A DNA stretch of 64,000 nt, taken from positions 29,763,501 through 29,827,500 of the forward strand of contig CM050446.2 in assembly GCA_027563935.2 (NCBI GenBank), read 5' to 3'. Positions 9,495 to 20,777 of this stretch are shown here, one piece after another (positions within the stretch are counted from its first letter, which is position 1; the number at the start of each line of letters is the position of its first letter). The notes under the pieces were generated by a model, which made no database searches, was not told where the DNA came from, and was given only the letters and a program-made list of their open reading frames with translations. A program made the translations under genes and the position numbers. The DNA comes from Costus lasius. Lineage: Eukaryota > Streptophyta > Magnoliopsida > Zingiberales > Costaceae.

Positions 9495-11396
9495 TGATGA
9501 CTCTAAATTTCATAGTATTTTTCATACTTAATTAGTAGTATTTTGAACTATAAAGTTACTCTTTTGCTTTATTTTTGTCCCTTAATTGCCAAATACTTCG
9601 GAATCTACACCACTCTTTGTTTTTGATCATTTTCAGGCAAAAAGGTATCATTATCACTGGTTTTCGAGCAATATCAATGCATGAACGAGTTCTAAACATC
9701 AAGAGGAATCTATACAACAAATTTTAAGTCAAAATGGTGCTTCTAGCTAAAATACGGCACTACCGTATTTTTCAGACGAATTCTCACGGTATAGTATTTC
9801 TCAGCGGACGTTCTTGGGCGAAATACGGCACTACCGTATTTTCTAAACGATCTTTCACGGTACCGTAATTTGCAACGTTTTTGACCAGAAGGTTTCAGCA
9901 GAAATACGGCATTGCCGTGGTCGTTTACACGGTGCTGTATATTCCGACATTTTTGACCAGAAACTTTTGGAATAATTACGGCAGTAACATGAGGTTTTCG
10001 ACGGTGCCGTATTTTGTGCAAACTCTGACCAGGAGGATTTGGCAGAAATACGACACTACCGTATTTTTAAGAAAAAATCTCACGGAACTGTATTGTGTGC
10101 CCGGAACTCACAGAATAAAATACGGCACCGCCGTATGAATCTTCACGGTGCCGTATTTCGGAACTCAAAATTCTAATTTTTCCGCCCGATTCTTTCAAAG
10201 ACCATATCTTTTGATCCAGACCTCCAAATTGAGATTCGAAAGAGGCGGTGGACTCGTCTTTAAGAGGAGAAAACACATAAAGTGAAAGTAACAATTTTTA
10301 TCATGGATTCATGGCGAATTTCAGAGAAGGGCGGATTCGCTATGGCTCATCGGTTCTCAGCCCAGAAACCATCTCCGACCATGATTTTTGATAGAGAGCT
10401 TCGTCTGGTGAAGGAGAACACGCATCTCAAGTTCCAGAGCGTTCGGAGTTGAATCGAAAGAGAAATCGACACAACAGTGGTGATAGCGCTGTTCAAAGCA
10501 TATTACGGGCTGTAATTTCATTACAGCCCTGTTTTGTAATCTTTCTTCCCTCTTTTCGATTCCTTATCACTATGAGAACATGTTTTATTGTAATCCTTTT
10601 ATCATCGTAGCTTAATCTTTTTATGGGACATGGGGGTGTAATCTCTTTGTTTCTTAATGGTTAGAAAACCCTAATTTTGTCAAACTGATTTTATTATGAT
10701 AATTTTACTCTTGTGATTGATTGTTCTTTAATTCTCCCTTGTGTCTTAAATATCAGCATGTTTTAGAATTTTGCGAAATAGACCGAGAGGTTGATTGTTT
10801 GAAATTCGGAACCCTAGGAATTATTGAGTTTGGAATTACCGTAAGAGATTAGGTAGTTCTTCGAATTCTGATTTTTAGTGATTTTATTGCCATGTTAAAT
10901 TTCTGATACTTTGGATTGAGTTAATGTGTAGACTTGATTTGATATAGCAAGAGATTGAGTATCGAGTCATTGGAAACCCTTGAGTAAAGCTAGTGTTGAG
11001 ACTCGGATGCACAAGAGTGATCTTTGAGTTTCCACTTGAGGTGATCAACCTAGAATTCGGATGCACGAGAGTGATCCTTGAGTTCTTAGCTGATGGTTTA
11101 CTTATTTTCAGCATTGAATAAATCTTGCGCGAGAGTGGGGATCGGTTCTTTGTATGATTGTCTGCGCGAGAGCGAGACAATTTATCTTAATCTAGTCATT
11201 AGAAATTTAAGTAGATGAACCCCTAGTCCCAATTTCCTCTCTAATATTTTCTCCGTGTTCTTTTCCATAGTTTGATTCACTATTTTCCGATTGACTAGCT
11301 AGCGAGAAATCGATTATTCAGTACTTGACAACAAGGTCTCTGTGGTTCGATATCTATTTTATTACTTTGAGTATCCGTACACTTGCGGACACAACA
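9495..11396 (+). repeat. 5' LTR, family Y
   Basis: Starts TGATGACTC and ends GGACACAACA, directly before the primer site. A solo copy of the same LTR lies at 56621-58507. Its U3 part carries an array of inverted motifs, listed separately. Confidence 0.85.
9749..10158 (+). repeat. U3 array of paired inverted motifs
   Basis: Six units start near 9749, 9821, 9902, 9974, 10046 and 10118, with spacing 72, 81, 72, 72 and 72 bp. Each has a near-palindrome of the form TACGGCACTACCGTA, then about 10 bp later CACGGTGCCGTATTT, then a less conserved spacer often containing GACCAGAAG. The motif pair is kept better than the spacer. Confidence 0.85.
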
Positions 11397-11402
11397 AGTT
11401 TT

Positions 11403-11420
11403 TGGCGCCGTTGCCGGGGA
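11403..11420 (+). other. Primer-binding site, tRNA-Asp
   Basis: TGGCGCCGTTGCCGGGGA is an 18-nt exact complement to the 3' end of plant tRNA-Asp(GUC). This is the usual primer of Athila-type elements. It lies 6 bp after the LTR. Confidence 0.9.
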
Positions 11421-11523
11421 CCTTGATTTTGTCGATATTGAAGATATCGAGATTATTACTAGACTAGGTTTTATTTACTATTTTGTTTTTTTTTCTATTT
11501 ATTTTCTATTTTCTTGAAATCAC

Positions 11524-13510
11524 TTGATCTATCTACTTTGCATGCGCAGGAATCTTAGGTCAGGACCACTTGTACCTTTTGATCCTGAGATAAACAAGAC
11601 TCTGAGACTACGAAAAAGATTGAGATTTGAGGAGACACAAGTTGTAGAAGAAAGAGAAGAAGAATCCATCATGGCTGAAAGAAGGACATTGCGCGACTAT
11701 GCAGCCCCAAATACACAGGGAATTCATTCCAGCATCACTAGGCCTGCTATAGATGCGAACAACTTTGAGATCAAGTCAGCGTTCTTATCGATGATTCAAC
11801 AGAATTAGTTTGGAGGATCTCCTTTGGAAGATCCAAACCAACACTTATCCCTTTTCCTTGAATTCTGTGGCACTATAAAGATTAATGGTGTATCTGACGA
11901 TGCCCTCAAACTAAGACTGTTTCCTTTTTCTCTCAGGGATAGAGCAAAAGCTTGGCTTCATGCACATCCAACTGGGACATTTACTACTTGGGAGCGCTTG
12001 TAAAATGCCTTCTTGTAGAAGTACTTTCGTCCCAGTAAAATGATCCAATTGAGGAACCAAATCACAGGCTTTGCCCAGAGAGACGGAGAATCAATGAGTG
12101 AAGCATGGGAGCACTTTAATGAGCTCCAACGGAAGTGCCCCCACCATGGAGTGGAAGACTAGGTTTTAATTCAGACTTTCTATAATGGTTTGCTTTACAA
12201 CACACGCTTAACGGTTGATGCTGCTGCAGGGGGAGCATTGATGAACAAGACTATTGAAGATGCCCATGCCTTGATTGAGGAGATGGCGTTAAATCACAAC
12301 CAGTGGGCTTCCGAGAGAGGAGTGCTTTATCGGCCTCCTCAGGGTAAGAATGATGGTGATGGTTGGCGCTCTTTTGCAGAAAATGTAGACTCGTTATGTA
12401 ACCATTTTGATTCTTTCCAAATGCAAACCGCTGCTGTATCTTCTGTTGTTTGTGAGGTTTGTGGGAACAATGGGCACCATGCTAGAGAGTGTAAAATCAT
12501 TATTGATAAAGGTGAGGAACAAGTGAATGGAGTAGGGGATTATAATCAAGGTAGATCTAATGACCCTTACTCCAATACTTACAATCCTGGTTGGCGCAAC
12601 CATCCTAACCTTTCTTGGAAAAGTAACAATCAAACTAGTGGGCAAAATGATAATAGGGGGTATAATCAGAGACAGTCAAACCAGAGTCAACCCCAAAAAT
12701 CTAGTTTAGAAGAGATGTTTGAGAAATTCATGGGTAAGCATATGAGCAAAAATGATGAGATTGAAGAAACCCTTAAACAAATCAATTCCAAGTTGGATGG
12801 TGTTGTTGCTCACAATAAGATGTTAGAGACACAAATTACCCAGCAAGCTAACACTTCATCTAGACCCCTAGGAAAATTACCTACCAAACCTGAACCCAAC
12901 CCTAGGGAATATTGCAATGCTGTCATAACTAGAAGTGGAAAACAATTGGATGATCCTAGGGAGTCTCTTGATGATGATGAGGTAGAGCCTAGACTTGAAC
13001 TTAGGAGTGAACCAGTTTTGGAATCACAACCTGCACATAAGCAGTCCCAAACTAGTTTGTCACCTCACAAGGGTGATGAACCTAGAGGTGATTTGCCATG
13101 TAAGGTTGATGATTCTAAAACTAGTTCACCACCACCCTATATGTCACCTATTCCTTTTCCCCAAAGGATTGTTCAAACAAAGTTAGATAAACAGTTTGGC
13201 AAATTTTTAGATGTTCTTAGAAAACTTTATATCAATGTTCCATTTACTGAAGTTTTGACTCAAATGCCAACTTATGCAAAGTTTTTAAAAGAGATTCTAT
13301 CTAACAAGAGAAAGATTGATGATCTTGGTACTGTGGCACTTACTGAGGAGTGTAGTGCTATCATACAGAATAAGTTGCCACCTAAGCTAAAAGATCTAGG
13401 TAGTTTTTCTGTTCCTGTTTTTATTGGAGATATGGCTTTTAACCGAGCCTTATGTGACCTCGGTGCAAGTGTTAGTTTAATACCTTATTCTCTTACAGGA
13501 AATTGGATAT
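11524..13510 (+). pseudogene. Gag polyprotein, Athila/Tat type
   Basis: A single frame runs from 11524 to about 13500 with only four in-frame stops (near 11806, 12001, 12016 and 12163). In order: basic N-terminus, capsid-like region (LRLFPFSLRDRAKAWLHAHP near 11910-11970), the C-x2-C-x4-H-x4-C knuckle CEVCGNNGHHARECK at about 12451-12495, an Asn/Gln-rich linker, then the Athila protease lead-in (VALTEECSAIIQNKLPPKLKD) and CDLGASVSLIP. A frameshift near 13495 breaks the link to the rest of protease. All four stops can be explained by C-to-T or G-to-A change of Gln or Trp codons. Confidence 0.88.
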
Positions 13511-14135
13511 TGGAGAACTCAAACCAACCTCAATGACTTTGCAACTTGCTGACTTATCAATAAAGCATCCGGTTGGTATATTATAAAATGTTCTTGTATA
13601 GATTGGTAAGTTTTTCATACCTGCTGATTTTATAGTTTTAGAGATGGAAGAAAATTTGAAAAACCCTATTATACTTGGTAGACCTTTCTTGGCTACATCT
13701 GGAGCACTCTTTGATGTAAAAAAGGGAAAATTGACTTTTGAAGTTTGTGGTGATATAATCGAATTTGATTTGATTGATTCTTTAAAAAGAGCATCACACT
13801 CAGGAACATGTTGTAGCATAGACATATTTGATGATGAGGTTGTTTGTGACATGCATAATTTGTTTGATGAACCTTTTGACTTTGAAATTGACACATCTTC
13901 TGAGTGTGCTAATAAAGAATTTCAGGAAAGGGCAGTGAAGAAGAAAAGAAAGAGACGAAAGAGGAGAGGAATATCAAAATTGCCTGAAGAAGTAAAAAGG
14001 CTCATAAATAAATTTGGATACTGTTTCAAGTTTGAGCCTTATGTTCTTAAGAGCCCTGAACGAGACATAGAGAAATCAGGATGGCCACCAAAGACACAAC
14101 CACGATCGAATCTGAGTGTTAAACGATCAAGCTAA
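13511..14135 (+). pseudogene. Protease C-terminal part and pol remnant
   Basis: After a frameshift the text continues as LQLADLSIKHPVG, two stops, then FIVLEMEENLKNPIILGRPFLATSGALFDV, the C-terminal half of the Athila/Tat aspartic protease. An acidic stretch and a Lys/Arg patch (KKKRKRRKRR) follow. The frame ends NLSVKRSS before a stop at 14133. No RT motif occurs anywhere between 13700 and 15070. Confidence 0.82.
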
Positions 14136-15070
14136 TGACCATAAATTAGCGCTTCTTAGGAGGCAACCCAAGCACTTTTACTCTAGCTTATTTTTTACTT
14201 TATTTTTGTTTCTGTTTTTTTTACTTAGCACTAATTTTTCTTTTCCTTTTGTAGGTGAAAATTAATTTTTGTGAAAAAAAAACTCTAGTGGTGCGAACCC
14301 GAAGACACAGAGAATGATTGGGTCTGACACAGACTAATAGACCTTTGTGAGTATTTTCTTCCTACTTATTTGCATTCCATCCTTTATATTTTTCTGATAA
14401 TCCATGTGTTCAAATGGAAGATGAATACTTCAAAGTTCTTGTGCTCACATACTACAAACACCATGCCAAAATTTTTAACGAATTATCATGCATATCAATT
14501 TCTGGAAATTGGAAATAAATTTTATATGTTGAATTTATTTCTCTGATATAATCTATTTGTTGGAAATTTTTCATTAATTGGTGCATGAAATTCTAGGTAA
14601 ATGCATTGTTTAGTGAATGCAATCTTGAAGTGAAATAATTCTTTTGAATAAAATGAGCATATTTACACATATTATTGAGTTGATATCAAGTGATTAATCT
14701 AGTTAATATTTATAATCTTTTATGTTATTTGTTGGGAAAAAGAGATCCAAATCCATGAGAAAGGATGACTCCCCTACTTGGCACTGTATAAAATTAACAG
14801 TGGGACCTAAAGACATGGGTTGAAGTCCTCAAAAAGAAAAAGAATAACTCCTCTTCTTGGCATTGTGTTCACAATGGTACCTAAGACAAGAGTTGAAGTT
14901 CATTGCAAAAGTGTGTATCTATGTAGATGCACGCCAAGAGAGAGCTCCTTTGACATTGACTCCTCTGTCTCAAGAAAATTCTTTCTACCTATGAGATATG
15001 AGTTCTATCATGTGTGGTTATGTGACCAACATACTCTAATTTGTCATTGGAAAAAGGGTGGAAATCGATA
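14136..15070 (+). other. 3' spacer of the family-Y element
   Basis: Non-coding. It begins with the conserved block AGCGCTTCTTAGGAGGCAAC, also found in reverse near 63320. Later blocks (CTCCCCTACTTGGCACTGT and a decayed second copy) match the reverse complement of 33230-33475 and 62640-62780. A long spacer between pol and the 3' LTR is normal for Athila/Tat elements. Confidence 0.75.
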
Positions 15071-15488
15071 TACATTTTCAGTAATACATCCATATAGGGC
15101 CCATGGATATCAAGCTTCCCTTAGGAAGGGACAAATCCTCTATTTGTCAATTGAACTTCTAATATTGGTTGTGACATACCCAATGACAACCGTTATGACC
15201 CCCCAACTATGGTGAGGTGTTAGGTTGTATCAAAGTATTTCCCTAACTATATTGAACACTCAATGACCTCAAGTCAAAGGATTAATGCATCTCTTTACAC
15301 TTGTGAGGTTAACTTATGACACCAAGTTAGAGCCTCACGATGGGTTGATCTAGTATATCCACAACTGATATACCCATCTACCTGCGTTAGCACCATGTGA
15401 CTAACCAGCACATATACTACTCTCACATATGCCAGAGCTCTCCCTTATCCACTTAGGTACTTGACTGGAGACATAAGTTCAAGACCAG
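15071..15488 (-). repeat. LTR-X fragment
   Basis: A minus-oriented piece of the copia LTR-X. It shares with the full copies the blocks ATGGATATCAAGCTTCCCTT, GGTGTTAGGTTGTATCAAAG, and the stretch around ATATACCCAT. Both ends are broken. Confidence 0.75.
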
Positions 15489-16057
15489 ATGAAATAGGCA
15501 TACCGCAAGTGCACGGTTCTATTACGTAATAAATATATTGATCCCATAGGGACTAAGGGGTCAAATACTAACTAATCAATCAATTGTGAGCTAGGCAGTC
15601 AAACAATGATGAGATGCGACTTAAGCTAATTGCAGGTAAAAGGATCAAACTAAGCGAGATAAACGAAAGGTTTGAATTTCTTGAGAGGAGATTAGGATAT
15701 AGGGTTTCACCACTCTCAAATATATGGAAAAATGATGCTTTAAATCCTAGTTTGCATAATCTAAGCTCTTAAGGAAATTCTCCCTAGTGTACAAATCGTC
15801 TCCTTTCAGGCTACGATTCAGTATCTAACTTAGTATTTGTCTCCTACTTTCATGGCTTACTAGGCTAAGCGGATCCAATGGGATTTGTGAAGAATTTTCA
15901 AAATCTTCGAGTAATTTTGACCTACTTTCGTGATCAAAATTACAAGTCCAATCTAAGGGATTCCAACGTTGTGGTTCACCTTTCAGTTCATCCCACAACG
16001 TCTAAAGCATATAAACACATGGCCAGTGCATGAATATGAGACATATGCAATAGAGAT
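15489..16057 (-). repeat. Ty3-type LTR fragment
   Basis: On the minus strand it ends in a GTGCACTTGCGGTATGCC-like terminus preceded by TTATTACGTAATA, the U5 end typical of the Tat/Athila LTRs in this window. No start is present; it is cut by the LTR at 16058. Confidence 0.55.
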
Positions 16058-18152
16058 TGATGTAGGCAGGAGACACGATGGAAGAAGGCACAAGTGGAGT
16101 TTAAGGTTACCCTAAACTCCCAATGCTCCGTTATACCTTGCATTGCATAGCATGCATCTTAGCCTAAATAATTTTCCAATTTAGCATGCATCGCATTTTA
16201 TGCATTGTAAAAGTAATTAATGTAATCATGCATCATGGTAGTTTAAACATTTGCATCATAATTTCTGTAAGCTAAAGTTAGTCAAATTCAAATGAGGAAT
16301 CTGCCTGAGCTCAAAGCTCAATTTCAGCTCCAATTCAAACCAAGGCTTCATCAACACATCAAGGATCTCCAAGCAAGTCAATCTTCAACTTGATTTAGCT
16401 AAGTCCCTCTCAATCAAGATCAGCCAAGAGGATGCTTCATGCCATAACACAAAACAGGAAAGGAGACCAAATGTTTTCTCACTTGTCCAAGCGCTTAGCT
16501 CTAAGGGGGGAAGAGTCTTCCAACAAGCAAATGCAGGAAACATGACATGAAGACAAAGAAGACGGCATAGTAGCTCACCCAAAGCAGAAATGAACATTGG
16601 AGCTTGCAGCCAATGGTCACAAAGACGCCACTAGCTCATCATCTTCTTCCTTTGTTCTATAAGTGTATCTCCTCCCTTGTATTTTGGATACATAAGAATA
16701 TTTGAATGAAATTTACTAGTTTCCTAGCAATCCATGGATTTCCTAGCAATCCATGGATTTGGATATGTTTCCTTCTCCTTTGCCTAGCTGATGTCCCATG
16801 GGTTTGGAACCTCTTCCTACCTCCTCCTCTAATCTTCCATGGATTTGGAAGTCACTACCCACTGAAGTTATCATCACGCAGCCCTCTCGTCATCACCATT
16901 TCTTCACCATAGTACTGCCAATCCAGGAGGTGGATCGAATTGAAATCTTAGCCACGCCTCCTCCTCATCCAAACAAACCCACAACCAGAAGGATCTCCCC
17001 ATCTGACAGCTTGATCGCCGAAATTGGGAGAGTATTTGAGACACCTAGTTTCTGCGTCGTTCCCTTATTCGCCGTTGATCTCCTCCACCTCGCCATGTCT
17101 CGCTCCCAAACTCCAGCCACGAGTTCATTGTGACTAGAGGACCTCCCAACTGTAGCAAGTCCAGTGTTCACACCGTATCCGACGGTCGCCGGCAGCCCCT
17201 GCTTCCATTCGCGTCATCCCCTATTTCCGCCAGAAACAAGGCTGCGCGAAGGCCGCACTCCTTCTAGCATCCCGGCACAACCGCCGGCCAATCGGCCAGC
17301 CGGATTACATCCCAGAGATGCTTCCTCCCCTTCTGCAAGCAACTCCAGCCAACGGTGCAGTTGGAGCATGCTCACCATCCCCGGTGATCTCGCCCCTGCT
17401 CTCCTTTGTTGTTGCTAGCTCGTAGCCACTTTCTAGCAGCTGCAAGACCTGCTGACTGCCCTTCCCACTCACCTCTAGATCCATCGGCAATGCCGGAGCT
17501 CTATTCCGACGACCCCCTTCCAGCCGACGGAACCTCACACATGGGTCAGCCTCCCATTCGCCGAGAAACAGCTAAGTTTGTGATCGTTTGTGGTGTTTTC
17601 TTCCTTCTTCCGAGAGCACTTTACTAAACTCTTCCTTGATTATTGTAGGATTATGGCACACGAAATGGAGGTTCATCTCGGTGCAATTCCTCCCCCTTCT
17701 AAATAACTTAGTCTACTCTTTGTTTGGCATGAGAACTAGGAGGCGTAACCTCCCACTTGAAGTTTTGCTTGTAAAGGCATTTAACCTTTTATCACTCACC
17801 CACACATGTGTGGGATGCTGTAATGTCATTGATGTAAGCTCATAGGGCCCTACTTCGTGAGTATCCACCATTGGACTGGTGAAGAATGGAATGGTACATC
17901 CCTTCTATTCTCAAGGGGTGGAAGGTGAGCACTCTTTACGATTTTGTTATTTACCGCTCTCCTAGAATCGCCTGTGTAGATTTACTGCTTTCTTAGAACT
18001 ACATGTTTAATTCCGGTTTTCTTATTATAAAATTACAAAAAAAAAATCTACTTTCAATTCTGTTAGTTTAACCTTGGTTTTTATAGCTATATCCTAATTA
18101 GCAAAATGCTTTCTGAACATGTTTGCATATTTCATGATTGGCCACCCTATCA
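16058..18152 (+). repeat. 5' LTR of a Ty3 element (family D-like)
   Basis: Starts TGATGTAGGCAGG and ends CCACCCTATCA, immediately before a Met primer site. The start resembles TGATGGAGGCAG of the LTR at 54953, and its 3' part shares phrases with that LTR (a TTGGACTGGTGAAG-like block and CTTCTATTCTCAAGG). The two are related but diverged. Several open frames inside have no family match. A 21-bp direct duplication around 16720-16760 (TTTCCTAGCAATCCATGGA) is present. Confidence 0.72.
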
Positions 18153-18155
18153 TCT

Positions 18156-18167
18156 TGGTATCAGAGC
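18156..18167 (+). other. Primer-binding site, initiator tRNA-Met
   Basis: TGGTATCAGAGC, 3 bp after the LTR end and followed by TTAGGCTC as in the element at 51370. Confidence 0.85.
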
Positions 18168-18324
18168 TTAGGCTCTTAGAGTAGAATCTTAAAAGACTGA
18201 AACCTTATTTTTCTACTACTAAGACGATTTTTAGACCTAGGTGTTTGAAACAAAGAGACTATCTATACCTTAGCACCTTAGGGAGCCCTATTTTCAAAGC
18301 TCTATTGACTTTCAAAAATTTCCC

Positions 18325-19493
18325 TTGGCCACTAGACTCCACTGCCTACGAGGCAATAGACCACCCATCAAGAGATGGGATGAAATGATGAAAGAAGTAT
18401 ATGATCCTTCATCTCTCAATGAAAAATTTCTTACACAAGAGAACATGAATGTAGCTGAATATATATTAAAGTTTAATGCCCTCTACCATAGGGATAGAAC
18501 TAGAGAAGCTCCAAGGGTTATGCTTAACTGGTTTATGAATGGTCTTAGATTTGAGATTAGGAGAGGTCTCACCTACTACCCCATATACACAATAGAAGAT
18601 GCTTTTCAAATAGCTAGTGAGGTAGCACAAAATCTTAAGAGAACCTATAGAAGAAGATTTGACCCCCCTAGACCTAAAACCCCTAAGGTAGTCAATCTTT
18701 CCAATCAAACCATGGTTCTCAAGATAACTTCCCAAAGCCTATCTCAATTTGAGTCTAGTTCCACAAATCCTACTAGGGAACCCATAGAAGACTTACCTCC
18801 AAGTAAAACCATGTTGTCCTTGGAACCCAATCAAAGACTCAATCAACTTAGGGAAAACTATCTTGACATCCATACTAAGTCCACACTTTTAAGATCAATC
18901 TCACCTAAGCCTAAGGAAGAACTTGAACCCAATGATATTAGGCTAGACTTAGTGGAAGCTATCCTACCCTTAGTGACCTATGAGACTAGTTTGCCTCAAC
19001 CTATTGAGCTCCCATGTTTAGATCAAACACTTGAACCATGTGAGCCTACACTCCTACACTTCATGACATGGGGCAAACTCTAGAGAACTCTTCAATAGGT
19101 AGTGAACACTTAGGATCCGAGCCACTTGGCGTAAGTGAAAGTTTAGATGAGCCTCTAGACACCTTAGAGATCCAACACCTTCAATTAGAGGACCATCACA
19201 CTTTAGGCTTAACTCAACCTAAGTTTAGACCTTTCTCTATGGATGATTTGCCTAAATATCTTACCCAACCACATCTAGAGATTAAGGTAGACATAACATC
19301 TTGTCTAGACCCTTGTTTGACCACTTTTGAATCCTCTAGCACTGAACTTTCCAACTTAGGCTTGAACCCATCCCTAGAGCCCAAACTTTTAGACATAGAG
19401 GATCCTTCACATTTAGATCTCGACCAACATAAGTTAGGATCCCTTACTTTGCTTAAAGAGGAACCCATGCTAGATCCTTTTGCCATTGACCTA
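18325..19493 (+). pseudogene. Gag of a Ty3 element, truncated
   Basis: The frame 18325-19083 encodes a retrotransposon gag capsid region: RWDEMMKEVYDPSSL, LNEKFLTQENMNVAEYILKF and GLRFEIRRGLTYYPIYTIED. The same blocks occur at 52209-52450. The N-terminus is missing, since capsid text starts right after leader-like sequence. A one-base shift leads at 19068 into an acidic Leu/Glu/Asp/Ser-rich frame without motifs. A copia LTR interrupts at 19494, so the apparent longer protein to 20339 is a chimaera of gag, LTR and array DNA. No zinc knuckle or protease remains. Confidence 0.8.
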
Positions 19494-19921
19494 TGTTGGT
19501 GTATATGCCCTAAGACCTATATTTGGTCAACCTATGTACTACTTGACTTTGATATTTATATATCATTCTGGCATTATCGTTATCGTTGTTTATCTACATC
19601 TACGATTATGTACTTACATGATAATGTCCCTGGAGACAGATTAGATCTGTGCTCAAACTATTGTCCCCAGTCGATGTACCTTAGTGGATATGGGACAGCT
19701 ATGGTACTTGTGAGACTGGTATATGGGCTGGTTATGCACGAGGTGCTAACGCAGACATGTGGGTATATCAGTGGTAGATATACTAGACAGACCTGCTGTC
19801 AGGCAATCACTTGGTGTCATGAGTCATCATCACAAGTGATAGGAGATGCATTGTTCCTTAGACTTGAGGTCATTGACTCTTCTATATGGTTAGGGACATG
19901 CTTTGATGCAACCTCTGCAGT
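19494..19921 (+). repeat. LTR-X 5' fragment, plus orientation
   Basis: Begins TGTTGGTGTATATGCCC and follows the LTR-X sequence to TGATGCAACC near 19915. It then jumps to TCTGCAGTCCAAGCGTGCG instead of the normal continuation. The same abnormal jump occurs at 21128. Confidence 0.8.
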
Positions 19922-19971
19922 CCAAGCGTGCGCCCTTTGCAGTCTCACACACACGGATGCCTCGAGCTCTC
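19922..19971 (-). repeat. LTR-X fragment, minus orientation
   Basis: The blocks GCAGTCTCACACACACGGAT and CTCGAGCTCTCTTCTTCC match the region of minus-oriented LTR-X near 38805-38850, so orientation flips here relative to the preceding piece. Confidence 0.7.
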
Positions 19972-20525
19972 TTCTTCCACGCCCGTGTTTAGAAGCTCTA
20001 GTGTCCGCCGAAGAGAACACGGGCGGCGGCATGGGCGTGTCAAGGGCCATGTTGAGTTTGGCATTGTTGGCTGAGGGGAACATGGCCTGGCCGTGTCGAG
20101 GAGCACGGCCATGTTTGGAGTCACCGAAATCAACAGAACCGAACACGGCTTGCCTGTGCTCGGGGGCACGCCCGTGCTTGAGATTGCCGAATTCCACGGA
20201 ACCGAACATGGCTTGCACATGTTCAGGAGCACGCCTGTGCTTTCGTTCGCGTCCGAGGTCACCATTTTCTTCATCTTCCCCAGAGGCGAACATGGCCTGG
20301 CCGTGTTCAGCTTCACGCCCGTGCTTCAGGTGGCCATAAGTTGCCGACCCGATCACGCCTAGCCCATGTCCATGTGCATGGTTGTGCTCGAGGTTGCTGA
20401 AGTTTGCCGAGCCAATCATGCCCGTGTCTGGGCACACGGCCTGGCCGTGCTTGGCTCGCAGGGACATTTCTGGCTGCTTTTTCGGGTCTGTTTCCATCCT
20501 TTTAGTGTAGGTTGCTCCTACATCA
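19972..20525 (-). mobile_element. Family-E LTR fragment with inverted-motif array
   Basis: From about 20073 to 20525 it is the reverse complement of 22886-23339 and ends CCTACATCA next to CTGAG (20526-20530). This is the same terminus and target site as the solo LTR at 22886. The first 100 bp holds further units of the array not seen in the other copy. Open frames on both strands follow from the GC-rich, stop-poor array and do not look like genes. Confidence 0.78.
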
Positions 20526-20676
20526 CTGAGGTGATTTCAAGATTAGTAGATTTGACATTGAGAACAATCTAGCAGACTCACTGACCAAGGCTTTGGCGTA
20601 GCAGAAGTATGATGGTCACGCTAGGGATATGGGGTTGAGATTCCTCCACCTCCAGGTCTAAATGCAAGTGGGAGAT
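20526..20676 (+). pseudogene. Ty1/copia RNase H tail and polypurine tract
   Basis: Translation gives the copia 3' tail (ISR, NLADSLTKALA-like, MGLRFLHL) followed by the tract AAGTGGGAGA before an LTR-X. It is the inverted copy of 22735-22885. Confidence 0.78.
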
Positions 20677-20733
20677 TGTTGGTGTGTATGCTCTGAGACC
20701 TAGTATCGGTCCATCTTTTGTACTACTTGACAT

Positions 20734-20777
<44 letters not shown>

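Larger units (their letters stand above)
9495..15070 (+). mobile_element. Ty3 Athila/Tat-type element, gag-protease only, 3' truncated
   Basis: Order: 5' LTR 9495-11396, tRNA-Asp primer site, gag-protease frame 11524-14135, non-coding 3' spacer to about 15070, then abrupt junction with an LTR-X fragment. RT, RNase H and integrase are absent: protease-related sequence runs into a C-terminus ending NLSVKRSS. The integrase C-terminus at 63330 ends NLSVKGSS and is followed by the same spacer. So pol was removed by an internal deletion and the 3' LTR is missing. Confidence 0.85.

Noticed and set aside
9749..10158. Regularly spaced palindromic repeats as a CRISPR-like array
   Set aside because: This is plant DNA, the units lie within an LTR repeated elsewhere with the same array, spacers are not unique sequences, and no cas genes exist here.
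11403..11420. tRNA-like matches (Asp and Met) as tRNA genes
   Set aside because: Only the 12-18 nt complementary to tRNA 3' ends are present, next to LTR ends; these are primer sites.
16385..17845. Cluster of open frames in a moderately GC-rich stretch as a host gene
   Set aside because: It lies between TGATGTAGG and the Met primer site and shares blocks with the LTR at 54953. No protein family or splice pattern was recognised.
19068..20339. A 423-codon open frame as one protein
   Set aside because: It crosses from Ty3 gag into a copia LTR at 19494 and then into the family-E array. It is a chimaera without a shared domain.
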